A DNA stretch of 7,209 bases from Coriobacteriales bacterium (GCA_031254905.1 JAIRTN010000088.1:1-7209); one strand, 5' to 3'; positions 1-6,444 are shown, numbered from the stretch's first letter. The notes: generated by a model from the letters alone, not told the origin. Numbers and translations: made by a program.

Positions 1-137
1 GCACGCCTGAACTTCTCGATTACTCCAACCCCGCAGACATCCTGACCTTCGTCGGGTCTCCCGACCTGAGACACCCACAACAAACGCAACGACAAGAAAT
101 GCCCCCGTCAGCCGCACGGCAGGCGGGCGGTAGGTAA
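1..137 (+). CDS. 3' end of an unidentified protein-coding frame (partial)
   Basis: Reading from base 3, the frame stays open from the window edge to a TAA at 135-137 and gives 44 residues. The first part (TPELLDYSNPADILTFVGSP) looks protein-like, with a mix of hydrophobic and acidic residues. The last 20 or so residues are Gln/Arg/Ala-rich and look like a disordered tail. In many bacteria radA precedes disA, but I do not recognise a RadA C-terminus here, so no function is assigned. The other two + strand frames close early (TGA at 8-10 and TGA at 43-45). The frame could be a chance open stretch because so little of it is visible. Confidence 0.35.
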   Translation, partial: TPELLDYSNPADILTFVGSPDLRHPQQTQRQEMPPSAARQAGGR

Positions 138-154
138 CGGCTGGTAACGGCTGG
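133..154. repeat. 10-bp tandem repeat, 2.2 copies
   Basis: The unit GGTAACGGCT occurs at 133-142 and again exactly at 143-152, followed by GG. The first copy overlaps the TAA stop of the upstream frame. Two copies only; no function is evident. It lies about 55 bp upstream of the candidate disA -10 box. Confidence 0.6.
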
Positions 155-208
155 CAGACAACGAGTAACAGAGGGCAATATCGCTCGCGCATAATGGCTC
201 AATTCCGA

Positions 209-214
209 TACAAT
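209..214 (+). promoter_or_regulatory. candidate -10 box for disA
   Basis: TACAAT at 209-214 matches the TAnnnT pattern of a housekeeping sigma -10 element and would start transcription near 221, leaving a leader of about 45 nt before the disA ATG. No convincing -35 hexamer is seen 16-18 bp upstream. A weaker alternative, CATAAT, lies at 190-195. Confidence 0.4.
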
Positions 215-265
215 AGGGGGAAGAAGGTTTCCCGGGGATTCGACAATTGAATGCAAGGAGGATAT

Positions 266-1336
266 ATGGACCAAGCGCGGACCATACTGCCCGACAACAC
301 ACAGGATTTATTTGACGGTGCCATCAGCCGAATCTCGCCGGGCACGGCTCTGCGCGAGGCTCTCGACATGATTACTGCCGCCCAAAACGGCGCTCTTATC
401 TGCATCGGCGACGTAAAGGCCGTGCTTGCCGTTGGCAATGGTGGATTCCGTATAGACATGCCCTTTACTCCGCAACGCATTTTTGAACTTTCCAAGATGG
501 ACGGGGCCATCATTCTTTCCGATGACGGGGAGCAGATAATCTGCGCGAACTTCCACCTCAACCCCGACCCGAGCCTCATTACGCAAGAAACGGGGATGCG
601 CCATCGCTCGGCGGCGCGGACAAGCGCTCAGACCGAATCCATCGTAGTGGCGATTTCCAAGCGCCGCGCGCGCACGACGATTTACCGGCACGGTCAGGCT
701 CTCACGCTCGACCCGGATGACATCCTACTCTCCAAGAGCAACCAAGGCATACTCGCGTTGCAAAACGCCAAGAACAATCTCGAGAAGGCCGCCATCCGAC
801 AAAGTTTCATCGAACTGGACGACCTTGTCACCGCCGTCGATGTCGCCAACGTGCTGACCCGCTACATCAACCTCATCAGACTTGCCGCGCATACCGAGCG
901 CTTCATCAACTACCTCGGCAACAACAGCGGCCTTTTGCGCAACCAACTCGACGAAATCATGCGCGGAGTAACCGAATCCTTCCTCCTCACGGTGCGCGAT
1001 TACGCCGTCACCCCCTCGGCAAAAGAGGCGAAGAAAATCGCCCGCGCCCTGCTCAGGGCCCCGCGCGACGAACTCGACACCCAAAGCATCATGTCCTCGC
1101 TCGGCCTCGACGGCTCCATCGTCGACGAGGACCACCTGCACCCGCGCGGCTTCAGGGTCATGTCCCGCATCTCCATGCTCGACGAGGCGGCAACCTCGCG
1201 CATCGTCGAAGAATACGGCCTGCTCTCCGCCCTGGTCAACGACTCAAAGGAGGGCTTCGACCGCCTAGACAATGCGGGCATCAACAACGCCCGCGCCATC
1301 GCCGCCAGCTTCCGCCAGTTGCGCAGCACGATGTAG
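266..1336 (+). CDS. disA: DNA integrity scanning protein DisA, diadenylate cyclase
   Basis: DisA condenses two ATP into cyclic di-AMP and slows or stops synthesis when it meets branched DNA such as Holliday junctions; in the families studied it is a cytosolic octamer that scans the chromosome. The 356-residue product matches the usual length. The N-terminal diadenylate cyclase domain (about 10-150) holds DGA at 79-81 and RHRSA at 112-116, a conservative form of the canonical RHRTA. A helical linker follows (about 150-290), then a C-terminal helix-hairpin-helix DNA-binding region (about 290-356, with GFDRLDNAGINNARAIAASF at 330-349). I start at ATG 266 because AAGGAGG (255-261) lies just upstream; an in-frame ATG at 251 lies before this ribosome site and has none of its own. 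The spacer of 4 nt is short. A strong terminator follows, so disA appears to be transcribed separately from ispD, unlike in genomes where they are joined. Confidence 0.96.
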   Translation: MDQARTILPDNTQDLFDGAISRISPGTALREALDMITAAQNGALICIGDVKAVLAVGNGGFRIDMPFTPQRIFELSKMDGAIILSDDGEQIICANFHLNPDPSLITQETGMRHRSAARTSAQTESIVVAISKRRARTTIYRHGQALTLDPDDILLSKSNQGILALQNAKNNLEKAAIRQSFIELDDLVTAVDVANVLTRYINLIRLAAHTERFINYLGNNSGLLRNQLDEIMRGVTESFLLTVRDYAVTPSAKEAKKIARALLRAPRDELDTQSIMSSLGLDGSIVDEDHLHPRGFRVMSRISMLDEAATSRIVEEYGLLSALVNDSKEGFDRLDNAGINNARAIAASFRQLRSTM

Positions 1337-1371
1337 CGTCGGCGCTTCCCAAAGGCTTTTCAAAGAGGTTT

Positions 1372-1437
1372 AATGGGGATGAGGGCGGGTTTTGTGCTGC
1401 TTGCGTGCCGCCCTTATCCCCATTTTATTGTTCTTTT
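1372..1437 (+). terminator. Rho-independent terminator after disA
   Basis: The arms 1372-1388 (AATGGGGATGAGGGCGG) and 1408-1424 (CCGCCCTTATCCCCATT) pair over 17 bp with a single G-U wobble, around a 19-nt loop. A T-rich tail (1425-1437, ending in TTTT) follows. It lies 35 bp after the disA stop. Because it ends transcription here, an in-frame TTG at 1392 inside the loop cannot sensibly be the ispD start. Confidence 0.88.
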
Positions 1438-1511
1438 ACCCGTTTAGGGAATCCGGCAATGAGCGGAGGACGAGCCAGCGGGGGGATGAGCGGGATACAG
1501 GCGTTCTTACG

Positions 1512-1520
1512 TGCTATAAT
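1512..1520 (+). promoter_or_regulatory. extended -10 promoter of ispD-ispF
   Basis: TGC-TATAAT at 1512-1520 is a perfect extended -10 element (TGn followed by the consensus hexamer). Transcription would begin near 1527, about 36 nt before the ispD GTG. No clear -35 is visible, as is common for extended -10 promoters. Its position between the disA terminator and ispD supports a separate ispD-ispF transcription unit. Confidence 0.7.
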
Positions 1521-1562
1521 GCCATTCATCTTTTTGTGGCACAAGGAAGGAACGCGCTAACC

Positions 1563-2468
1563 GTGAGTGATGTTGCCGGCAGAATCCGGACGAAGAATGA
1601 CGTGGCCGAGAGCCAAGGCTCGCGCGACCAAGGGGGGCGCACACTTGACCCTGTGCATAGTTCTTCTGTCCTTGCGGCACCCGAACTCGTTTTGAGCAAG
1701 GAGTATATCGACCTTTTGACGGCTCCGCTCGCGGCGGTGCAGGGGCAGGTTTCTCGCAATCCTCATACCGCCGCCGTGATACTTGCTGGCGGGACGGGCG
1801 AGCGTTTTGGGCGCTCCGGCGGCAAACAACTGCTGGAATTGTACGGAAAACCCATCCTCACGTGGAGTGCCGAGGCCTTCGATGCCGTTGCCGACGTTGG
1901 GCTTATCGTTGTTGTCGCCCCCCGGGAGCGCATAGAGGAATACTGCCGGGAGGCCATCGATGCCTTCCCCTTTGTGACGCCAATCGTCATGGCGCCCGCC
2001 GGCGAAATCCGCCAAGAATCCTCGCTCTCCGGGATTAGCATGGTTCCGGAGAACTTCGAGTTTATCGCCGTACACGACGCCGCGCGCCCTCTGGTGTCGC
2101 CGGAACTTATCGGCCACACGATTTCGGCGGTACGGGGCAACCTTGATGCCGATGGCGCGGTGGTGGGCTATCCTGCTATCGACACGCTGAAAATTGTGAG
2201 GGACGGCGCCATCATCGGCACGCCGGATCGCGGTGCCTTTTGGGTTGCGCAAACCCCGCAGGTCTTTCGCAGCGAAATGCTCCGCGAGGCCCATGCCACG
2301 GCGCTTGCCGAGGGCTTTGTTGGAACCGACGACTCCTCGCTCGTCGAGCGCATCAATGGCAGGGTGGTGCTCGTCACCGGCCCGCGCGACAACATTAAGA
2401 TTACTGTTCCCGAGGACCGCGTTTCGATTGAGGCGGGCCTTATCACGCGCTCGCAGGGCCAGTCATGA
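1563..2468 (+). CDS. ispD: 2-C-methyl-D-erythritol 4-phosphate cytidylyltransferase IspD with N-terminal extension
   Basis: IspD transfers CMP from CTP to 2-C-methyl-D-erythritol 4-phosphate, the third step of the cytosolic MEP isoprenoid pathway. From GTG 1563 the product is 301 residues, against about 230 usually. The core runs from about residue 70: the nucleotide loop AGGTGERFG (75-83) and K88-Q89, then IRQESS (149-154), VHDAARPLV (170-178), DTLK (207-210), TPQVF (231-235), TDDSSLVE (255-262) and NIKIT (277-281). The Pro that normally precedes the loop Lys is Gly here (GGKQ). Residues 1-69 are additional and unrecognised. I chose GTG 1563 because it follows the extended -10 promoter and an AAGGAAGG ribosome site (1543-1550), though the 12-nt spacer is long. 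A TTG at 1716 behind AAGGAG (1698-1703) would give a more ordinary 250-residue protein and is a real alternative. The gene overlaps ispF by 4 bp, implying coupled translation. Confidence 0.93.
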   Translation: MSDVAGRIRTKNDVAESQGSRDQGGRTLDPVHSSSVLAAPELVLSKEYIDLLTAPLAAVQGQVSRNPHTAAVILAGGTGERFGRSGGKQLLELYGKPILTWSAEAFDAVADVGLIVVVAPRERIEEYCREAIDAFPFVTPIVMAPAGEIRQESSLSGISMVPENFEFIAVHDAARPLVSPELIGHTISAVRGNLDADGAVVGYPAIDTLKIVRDGAIIGTPDRGAFWVAQTPQVFRSEMLREAHATALAEGFVGTDDSSLVERINGRVVLVTGPRDNIKITVPEDRVSIEAGLITRSQGQS

Positions 2469-3034
2469 ATGCGGGCATGGGTAAAGGGGGCGAAGGGGGC
2501 GAAGGGGTCAAAGATTCCGCCGCCTTGCCGAAGCAGCGCATCGGGCTTGGTTACGATGTGCATGCCTTTGCTTCTTTTGAGGCCGCGCGCCCGCTTGTTA
2601 TCGGCGGTGTGACAATCGCCTACGAGCGCGGATTGGACGGCCATTCCGATGCTGACGTGTTAGCCCACGCGATTGCCGATGCGCTGCTTGGCGCTCTGCG
2701 CGCGGGCGACATCGGGGAGCATTTTCCCGATACCGACCCTGCTTTCGCGGGTGCGAACTCGCTTGTCTTGCTTGCGCATGTGGGCGAAATGGTGCGCGAA
2801 GGCGGTTGGCGAATCGCCGATGTGGACAGCGTAGTTGTGGCACAGGCCCCCCGACTTGCGCCGTATCGCGCCGAAATGCGCGCGAGACTGGCAGAGGCGC
2901 TCGCGCTTGATATAAGCCAAGTCGGCGTTAAGGCGACGACAAGTGAATACCTTGGTTTCGAGGGGCGCGGTGAGGGAATAAGCGCTCAGGCTGTCGTTTT
3001 GCTCAAGCAGAATGGTGGCGGCTGCGCGTGTTGA
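2465..3034 (+). CDS. ispF: 2-C-methyl-D-erythritol 2,4-cyclodiphosphate synthase IspF
   Basis: IspF cyclises 4-diphosphocytidyl-methylerythritol 2-phosphate to the 2,4-cyclodiphosphate with release of CMP, two steps after IspD in the MEP pathway; the family enzyme is a trimer with active sites between subunits. The 189-residue product carries [10 protein letters not shown] (26-35), [20 protein letters not shown] (58-77), [11 protein letters not shown] (81-91) and [20 protein letters not shown] (156-175). D31, H33 and H67 correspond to the metal ligands. The usual length is about 160; the excess is an N-terminal Gly/Glu/Lys-rich stretch (about residues 1-24, with GGEGGEG) encoded by a repeated GGGGGCGAA, plus a short C-terminal tail ending CAC. 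ATG 2465 overlaps the ispD stop as ATGA with only a weak AGGG site upstream, so translation is probably coupled. ATG 2477 is an alternative start. Confidence 0.96.
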   Translation: MNAGMGKGGEGGEGVKDSAALPKQRIGLGYDVHAFASFEAARPLVIGGVTIAYERGLDGHSDADVLAHAIADALLGALRAGDIGEHFPDTDPAFAGANSLVLLAHVGEMVREGGWRIADVDSVVVAQAPRLAPYRAEMRARLAEALALDISQVGVKATTSEYLGFEGRGEGISAQAVVLLKQNGGGCAC

Positions 3035-3035
3035 C

Positions 3036-3052
3036 GCCCGGCTGGGCCGGGC
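3036..3052 (+). terminator. GC-rich hairpin after ispF, possible weak terminator
   Basis: GCCCGGC (3036-3042) and GCCGGGC (3046-3052) form a perfect 7-bp stem with a 3-nt loop, beginning 2 bp after the ispF stop. No T-run follows, so it may pause transcription, protect the 3' end, or act with Rho rather than terminate by itself. Confidence 0.45.
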
Positions 3053-3075
3053 ACTCAAACCGACATATCGACGTG

Positions 3076-3123
3076 GGCATGAGGAATATGCCTTAACGCT
3101 TTGCTGACGCTTCAGTCGGCGTT
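3076..3123 (+). other. two further hairpins in the ispF-cysE gap
   Basis: GGCAT (3076-3080) pairs with ATGCC (3088-3092) around the purine-rich loop GAGGAAT. Directly after it, GCTGAC (3103-3108) pairs with GTCGGC (3115-3120) with one G-U, flanked by AAC (3095-3097) and GTT (3121-3123). Neither is followed by a T-run. They could belong to a leader upstream of cysE or be chance foldings in GC-rich DNA. Confidence 0.3.
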
Positions 3124-3152
3124 TCAGAGGAGGGTTTCTCATCCGCCTTCGT

Positions 3153-3175
3153 CAATACACAGGGATACCAATACA
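3153..3175 (+). repeat. short direct repeat upstream of cysE
   Basis: CAATACA occurs at 3153-3159 and 3169-3175, 16 bp apart, each followed by a related triplet (CAG or GAG). It lies 25-47 bp before the cysE ATG, where an operator could sit. I could not find a good -10/-35 pair around it. Confidence 0.35.
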
Positions 3176-3199
3176 GAGTAATGCAGAGGAAAGGCAATC

Positions 3200-3910
3200 A
3201 TGTTCAAGAGATTACGTGAAGATATAAAGGCGGTGAAAGACCGCGACCCCGCCGCTACGTCGGGCATCGCTGTCCTTTTCTGCTATCCCGGTGTGCAGGC
3301 GACCTGTGCGCATCGCTTTGAGAACTGGCTTTGGCGCCACGGGAGGCGCGGCATCTCGCGCTTTTTGAGCCAAGTGACCCGCTTTTTTACCGGCATCGAG
3401 ATTCATCCCGGCGCCACGCTTGGACGACGGGTATTCATCGACCACGGCATGGGCGTCATCATCGGTGAGACTGCGGTTGTGGGCGATGACGTGACGATTT
3501 ATCAAGGGGTGACGCTTGGCGGTACGGGCAAGGAACAGGGAAAACGTCATCCCAACATCGACAACGAAGCGATTGTGGGTGTTGGCGCGGCGGTGCTCGG
3601 CAACATTACGATTGGCGCTCGTTCCAAGGTGGGAGGAGGAGCCGTTGTGGTGGATAATGTGCCTGCCGATTGCACGGTTGTGGGAATCCCCGGCCGCATT
3701 GTTGCCAAGAACGGCATGCGCATTTGCCCGGCTGACCCTCACCGACGCGAACTTTTACCCGACCCGCTTGAGGCACAGATTGAAGCCTTGCATCAGCGAC
3801 TTGCCAGTCTTGAGGAGGAGCTGAAGTTGCCAACGCCCCGTTGGCAGGGGAGGGGAACCGAGGTCTTTGACCTCTCGGACGACCTTTTCATCTATGGCGG
3901 AGGGATTTAA
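3200..3910 (+). CDS. cysE: serine O-acetyltransferase CysE
   Basis: CysE acetylates L-serine with acetyl-CoA to O-acetylserine, the first step of cysteine synthesis; the family is usually inhibited by cysteine. The 236-residue product has a short helical N-terminal domain (about 1-60) of the shorter Gram-positive type, then a left-handed beta-helix of hexapeptide repeats (about 64-172). Active-site positions are E67 in EIHPGA, H82 in IDHGMGVIIGET and H117 in GKRHP, with VTLGGTGK between them. The Glu in place of the enterobacterial Asp (EIHP for DIHP) is normal in Gram-positive enzymes. After the helix comes a predicted short coiled coil (about 189-209, LEAQIEALHQRLASLEEELK) and a 27-residue tail. 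ATG 3200 has a good site, GAGGAAAGG (3186-3194). cysS begins 3 bp after its stop, so synthesis and charging of cysteine are probably co-transcribed. Confidence 0.95.
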   Translation: MFKRLREDIKAVKDRDPAATSGIAVLFCYPGVQATCAHRFENWLWRHGRRGISRFLSQVTRFFTGIEIHPGATLGRRVFIDHGMGVIIGETAVVGDDVTIYQGVTLGGTGKEQGKRHPNIDNEAIVGVGAAVLGNITIGARSKVGGGAVVVDNVPADCTVVGIPGRIVAKNGMRICPADPHRRELLPDPLEAQIEALHQRLASLEEELKLPTPRWQGRGTEVFDLSDDLFIYGGGI

Positions 3911-3913
3911 CCT

Positions 3914-5524
3914 ATGGTAGACAACAACATGAGTGACGGTTCGCCCGTTAGTACGTCCGTTAGTGCGTCCGCGCCCGTTAGCTCACCCGCTAGTGGCCCG
4001 CGCGTTAGTCCGCGCGGCATACGGCTCTACAACACGCTTACCCGTCGCAAGGAGGAGTTTATTCCCCGAGAGGCGGGCAAGGTAGCCTTTTACCTCTGTG
4101 GGCCAACGGTCTACAACCATATTCACATCGGCAACGCGCGAACCTTTCTGAGTTTTGATGTCATCCGGCGTTACTTTGAGTATGTCGGCTACGAAGTGAT
4201 TTTCGTGCAAAACATCACCGATGTGGATGACAAGATTATCAGGCGCGCCAATGATGAGAAGCGCACACCTGCCGAGGTGGCCTCTGAGTACACGGATGCC
4301 TTTAGCGAGGCCATGCGCTCTCTCGGAGTGGCGCCTCCGAGTATATGTCCGCGAGCGACCGAGGAAATTCCCGCGATGGTGAAGCTTATCGCCTCTCTTA
4401 TCGAAGGGGGACACGCCTACGAGGTGGAAGGCGACGTGTACTTCTCCGTACGCTCCTTTCCCGCGTATGGGCGCTTGAGTGGTCGCGACATTGAGCAACT
4501 GCAGAGTGGCGCCCGTGTGGAAATCGACCCGCGCAAGCGTGATGCGCTCGACTTTGCTCTCTGGAAGGCGGCAAAGCCCGGCGAGCCGTCGTGGGAATCG
4601 CCGTGGAGCCATGGACGCCCCGGCTGGCATATCGAGTGCTCGGCAATGAGCGCGCGCTATTTGGGAAGCCCCGTCGATATCCATGCGGGCGGAGATGACC
4701 TCATCTTCCCACATCACGAAAACGAGATTGCCCAATCCGAGGCCTGCACGCACACAACCTTCGCAAACTATTGGCTGCACGGCGGCATGCTGACCATCAA
4801 CCGCGAGAAGATGTCCAAGTCCGAAGGTAACTTCCTGCTGCTCAAGGATGTGCTTACTCACGTGCGCCCTCAGGCGTTGCGGCTGCTTATGCTGCAGACG
4901 CACTATCGCTCACCTTTCGATTACTCAGCACAGCGCCTGCAGGAGGCAACCGCTTCGCTTGAGCGTGTCGAGAGTGCCTTGCGTAACCTTACGTGGGCTA
5001 TCGAAAGCTCTGCTCCTGTGCCGCTCGCGCCGAATGAGCCGGGTGATAGGAGCGTGTCGTGGACATCCGACCTCTTAAACAAGATAGAGGTAGCACGAGC
5101 GCAGTTTGTGCGCTCGATGGATGACGACTTTAACACCGCCGGGGCCGTTGCCGCGCTTTTTGAGTTGGTGACAGCCAGTAACTCAAGCGTGAAGGACGGG
5201 GTTTTCGGTGAGGCGCACAGGCGAGCCGTCATCGAGGCGCGCGACACGATAGCCGAACTTATGGCTGTCCTCGGCGTGGAACTTTGCTTGGAGGACGACG
5301 GCAACGAGGAGGATTTCCCCGCTGAGGCGGTGGCGCTTGCCGCCGAACTTGCGGGTTATGCGGGAGAGTCTCCCGCTGAGGCAATAGACGTTCTTCTCAC
5401 CATACGTACAGAAGCCCGCGCCAAGCGAGATTGGGCACGGGCCGACGCGGTGCGTGATGGCATGGCCGCGCTTGGATTGAGCATTGAGGACACCGTGTCC
5501 GGCACGCGCGTTGTGAGAAAGTGA
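3914..5524 (+). CDS. cysS: cysteine--tRNA ligase CysS with low-complexity N-terminal tail
   Basis: CysS attaches cysteine to tRNA-Cys using ATP in the cytosol. The 536-residue product carries all class I signatures: LCGPTVYNHIHIGNARTF (61-78, with the HIGH-type HIGN at 71-74), the zinc ligands C62, C242, H267 and E271 (in WHIECSAMS and FPHHENE), and KMSKS (299-303). The helical anticodon-binding region follows to the C-terminus, ending with a typical ARAKRDWARADAVRDGMAAL (501-520). The usual length is about 460-500; the excess is largely at the N-terminus, where residues 1-33 are Ser/Val/Pro/Ala-rich and encoded by imperfect repeats of a CCCGTTAGT-like unit. ATG 3914 is preferred because GGAGGG (3899-3904) lies 9 nt upstream; ATG 3929 is the main alternative and would still retain most of the tail. 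Confidence 0.97.
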   Translation: MVDNNMSDGSPVSTSVSASAPVSSPASGPRVSPRGIRLYNTLTRRKEEFIPREAGKVAFYLCGPTVYNHIHIGNARTFLSFDVIRRYFEYVGYEVIFVQNITDVDDKIIRRANDEKRTPAEVASEYTDAFSEAMRSLGVAPPSICPRATEEIPAMVKLIASLIEGGHAYEVEGDVYFSVRSFPAYGRLSGRDIEQLQSGARVEIDPRKRDALDFALWKAAKPGEPSWESPWSHGRPGWHIECSAMSARYLGSPVDIHAGGDDLIFPHHENEIAQSEACTHTTFANYWLHGGMLTINREKMSKSEGNFLLLKDVLTHVRPQALRLLMLQTHYRSPFDYSAQRLQEATASLERVESALRNLTWAIESSAPVPLAPNEPGDRSVSWTSDLLNKIEVARAQFVRSMDDDFNTAGAVAALFELVTASNSSVKDGVFGEAHRRAVIEARDTIAELMAVLGVELCLEDDGNEEDFPAEAVALAAELAGYAGESPAEAIDVLLTIRTEARAKRDWARADAVRDGMAALGLSIEDTVSGTRVVRK

Positions 5525-5530
5525 GGCAAT

Positions 5531-6094
5531 ATGTCTGAGTGGCGGGACAAAACAAGTGGCTTTGCGGATGCGCCCTACGTCTATGAATACGCAAGCCTGT
5601 TTGACCTTATCAACCTTGCTCGCGGGAAGAAAAATGCGCTCATCGTCGCGCTGGACCATATCACCGACGCCGGCAATATGGGAGCCGTGATTCGCAGCGC
5701 TGAGGTTGTGGGCGCGACCGGCGTGCTTATCCCCAATAAACGGGCCGCTCCGGTCAACGAGGCGGTCTATCGCAGTTCGGCGGGTGCGGTCGAATATCTC
5801 AAAGTCGCGCGCGAAGCCAACTTGGTAAGCGCCCTCAAACGCCTCAAGGACGAGGGTTTCTGGATAGCCGGTGCCAGCGAACACGCCCGCCAAGACATCT
5901 GGCGCTCGCCCATTGAGGGACGCTTGGTGCTTGTCATGGGCGCCGAGGACAGCGGCCTTTCTCGCCTTGTCCGCGAGACCTGCGACTTCGAGTTCAAACT
6001 TCCGCAGCGCGGCTTTACTCAGTCGCTCAATGTGGCGCAGGCCGCCACCGCCATCATGTACGAATGGTTCCGCAGAACCGAAACCACATCGTAA
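5531..6094 (+). CDS. rlmB: SpoU/TrmH-family RNA 2'-O-methyltransferase, RlmB-like, lacking the N-terminal RNA-binding domain
   Basis: Members of this SPOUT family use S-adenosylmethionine to methylate a ribose 2'-OH in 23S rRNA (G2251 for RlmB). All three SpoU motifs are present: ALDHITDAGNMGAVIRSAE (40-58, catalytic R55), LVLVMGAEDSGLSRL (132-146) and GFTQSLNVAQAATAIMYE (161-178); together they form the knotted cofactor site. The product has 187 residues, against about 245 for typical RlmB. The shortfall is at the N-terminus: residues 7-30 resemble the linker that normally joins the L30e-like RNA-binding domain to the catalytic domain, and nothing resembling that domain precedes it. The coding space is closed upstream by the cysS stop 6 bp away, so this is not a mis-called start. 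The ribosome site GTGAGG (5521-5526) overlaps that stop. The substrate is inferred from position after cysS and family resemblance; another rRNA or tRNA target is possible. Confidence 0.85.
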   Translation: MSEWRDKTSGFADAPYVYEYASLFDLINLARGKKNALIVALDHITDAGNMGAVIRSAEVVGATGVLIPNKRAAPVNEAVYRSSAGAVEYLKVAREANLVSALKRLKDEGFWIAGASEHARQDIWRSPIEGRLVLVMGAEDSGLSRLVRETCDFEFKLPQRGFTQSLNVAQAATAIMYEWFRRTETTS

Positions 6095-6117
6095 ACCGTT
6101 AACCGTACTGTAAACCG
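6091..6117. repeat. cluster of GTAAACCG-type octamers after rlmB
   Basis: GTAAACCG occurs at 6091-6098 and again exactly at 6110-6117, with a one-mismatch copy, GTTAACCG, at 6098-6105. The first copy overlaps the rlmB stop codon. It is located between rlmB and the toxin-antitoxin promoter; the function is unknown, and it may be an insertion scar or a protein site. Confidence 0.5.
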
Positions 6118-6164
6118 GGTGCGGCGCAAACAACAAAACCTGAACGTCGATGTTTGATCGGGCA

Positions 6165-6173
6165 TGGTATCAT
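6165..6173 (+). promoter_or_regulatory. extended -10 promoter of the toxin-antitoxin pair
   Basis: TGG-TATCAT at 6165-6173 fits an extended -10 element and would start transcription near 6180, about 25 nt before the antitoxin ATG. The hexamer lies in a near-palindrome, ATGGTATCAT (6164-6173), which could double as an operator for antitoxin-mediated repression. TTGATC at 6154-6159 is too close for a standard -35. Confidence 0.5.
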
Positions 6174-6204
6174 ATAAACGACCGATTTCGGAAGGAGGTC
6201 GCTC

Positions 6205-6444
6205 ATGGATACCTTCGGAGACTTCAAACGGATTTCCCAAAACCCTAGCATCATGGGCGGCAAACCCTGTATCAAGGGTACGCGCATCACGGTCGCCAGA
6301 GTGGTTGCGCAGATTGGTGTCGGGCAGAGTATTGAGAGCCTGCTGAAAGACTATCCTGCGCTTACCTACACTGACGTGTTGGAAGCGCTTCGCTATGCCG
6401 CGTGGCTTGCCGAAGAACGTGAAATAGAGTTAGTACAGGTTTAA
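6205..6444 (+). CDS. DUF433 family antitoxin
   Basis: The 79-residue product is a clear DUF433 (COG2442) protein: RISQNPSIMGGKPCIKGTRI (9-28), then a conserved helical region with DYPALTYTDVLEALRYAAWL (49-68). DUF433 proteins are small winged/helix-turn-helix-like proteins usually encoded just before a PIN-like protein, and are predicted to bind and neutralise that partner and to repress their own promoter. Here the partner starts 4 bp after the stop. The ribosome site is a full-strength AAGGAGG (6192-6198) with a 6-nt spacer, much stronger than that of the downstream gene, as expected when antitoxin must exceed toxin. The C-terminal acidic stretch (EEREIELVQV) is probably the toxin-contacting or flexible end; that is inference. 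Confidence 0.9.
   Translation: MDTFGDFKRISQNPSIMGGKPCIKGTRITVARVVAQIGVGQSIESLLKDYPALTYTDVLEALRYAAWLAEEREIELVQV

Noticed and set aside
1459..1560. 33-codon + strand frame (ATG 1459 to TAA 1558-1560) before ispD
   Set aside because: It spans the extended -10 promoter, has no clear ribosome site, and would not be fully transcribed from that promoter. Its product has no recognisable features.
1392..1562. Upstream extension of ispD to an in-frame TTG at 1392
   Set aside because: The TTG lies in the loop of the disA terminator and upstream of the ispD promoter; the added residues look non-coding. GTG 1563 has both promoter and ribosome-site support.
1557..2294. Long minus-strand frame opposite ispD (245 codons)
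   Set aside because: It mirrors a GC-rich coding gene whose + strand product is a clear IspD with all motifs; the minus product shows no family resemblance.
3035..3199. T-box riboswitch before cysE-cysS
   Set aside because: A T-box was expected by analogy with Firmicutes cysE-cysS, but I see no conserved TGGnACC antiterminator bulge sequence and no terminator with a T-run in this gap.
3983..4903. Long minus-strand frame opposite cysS (306 codons)
   Set aside because: It lies wholly within the well-supported CysS gene and has no recognisable domain; it is a by-product of codon bias.
5183..6136. Long minus-strand frame opposite the end of cysS and rlmB (317 codons)
   Set aside because: The + strand proteins carry family signatures through the whole stretch, and the minus product does not resemble any family.
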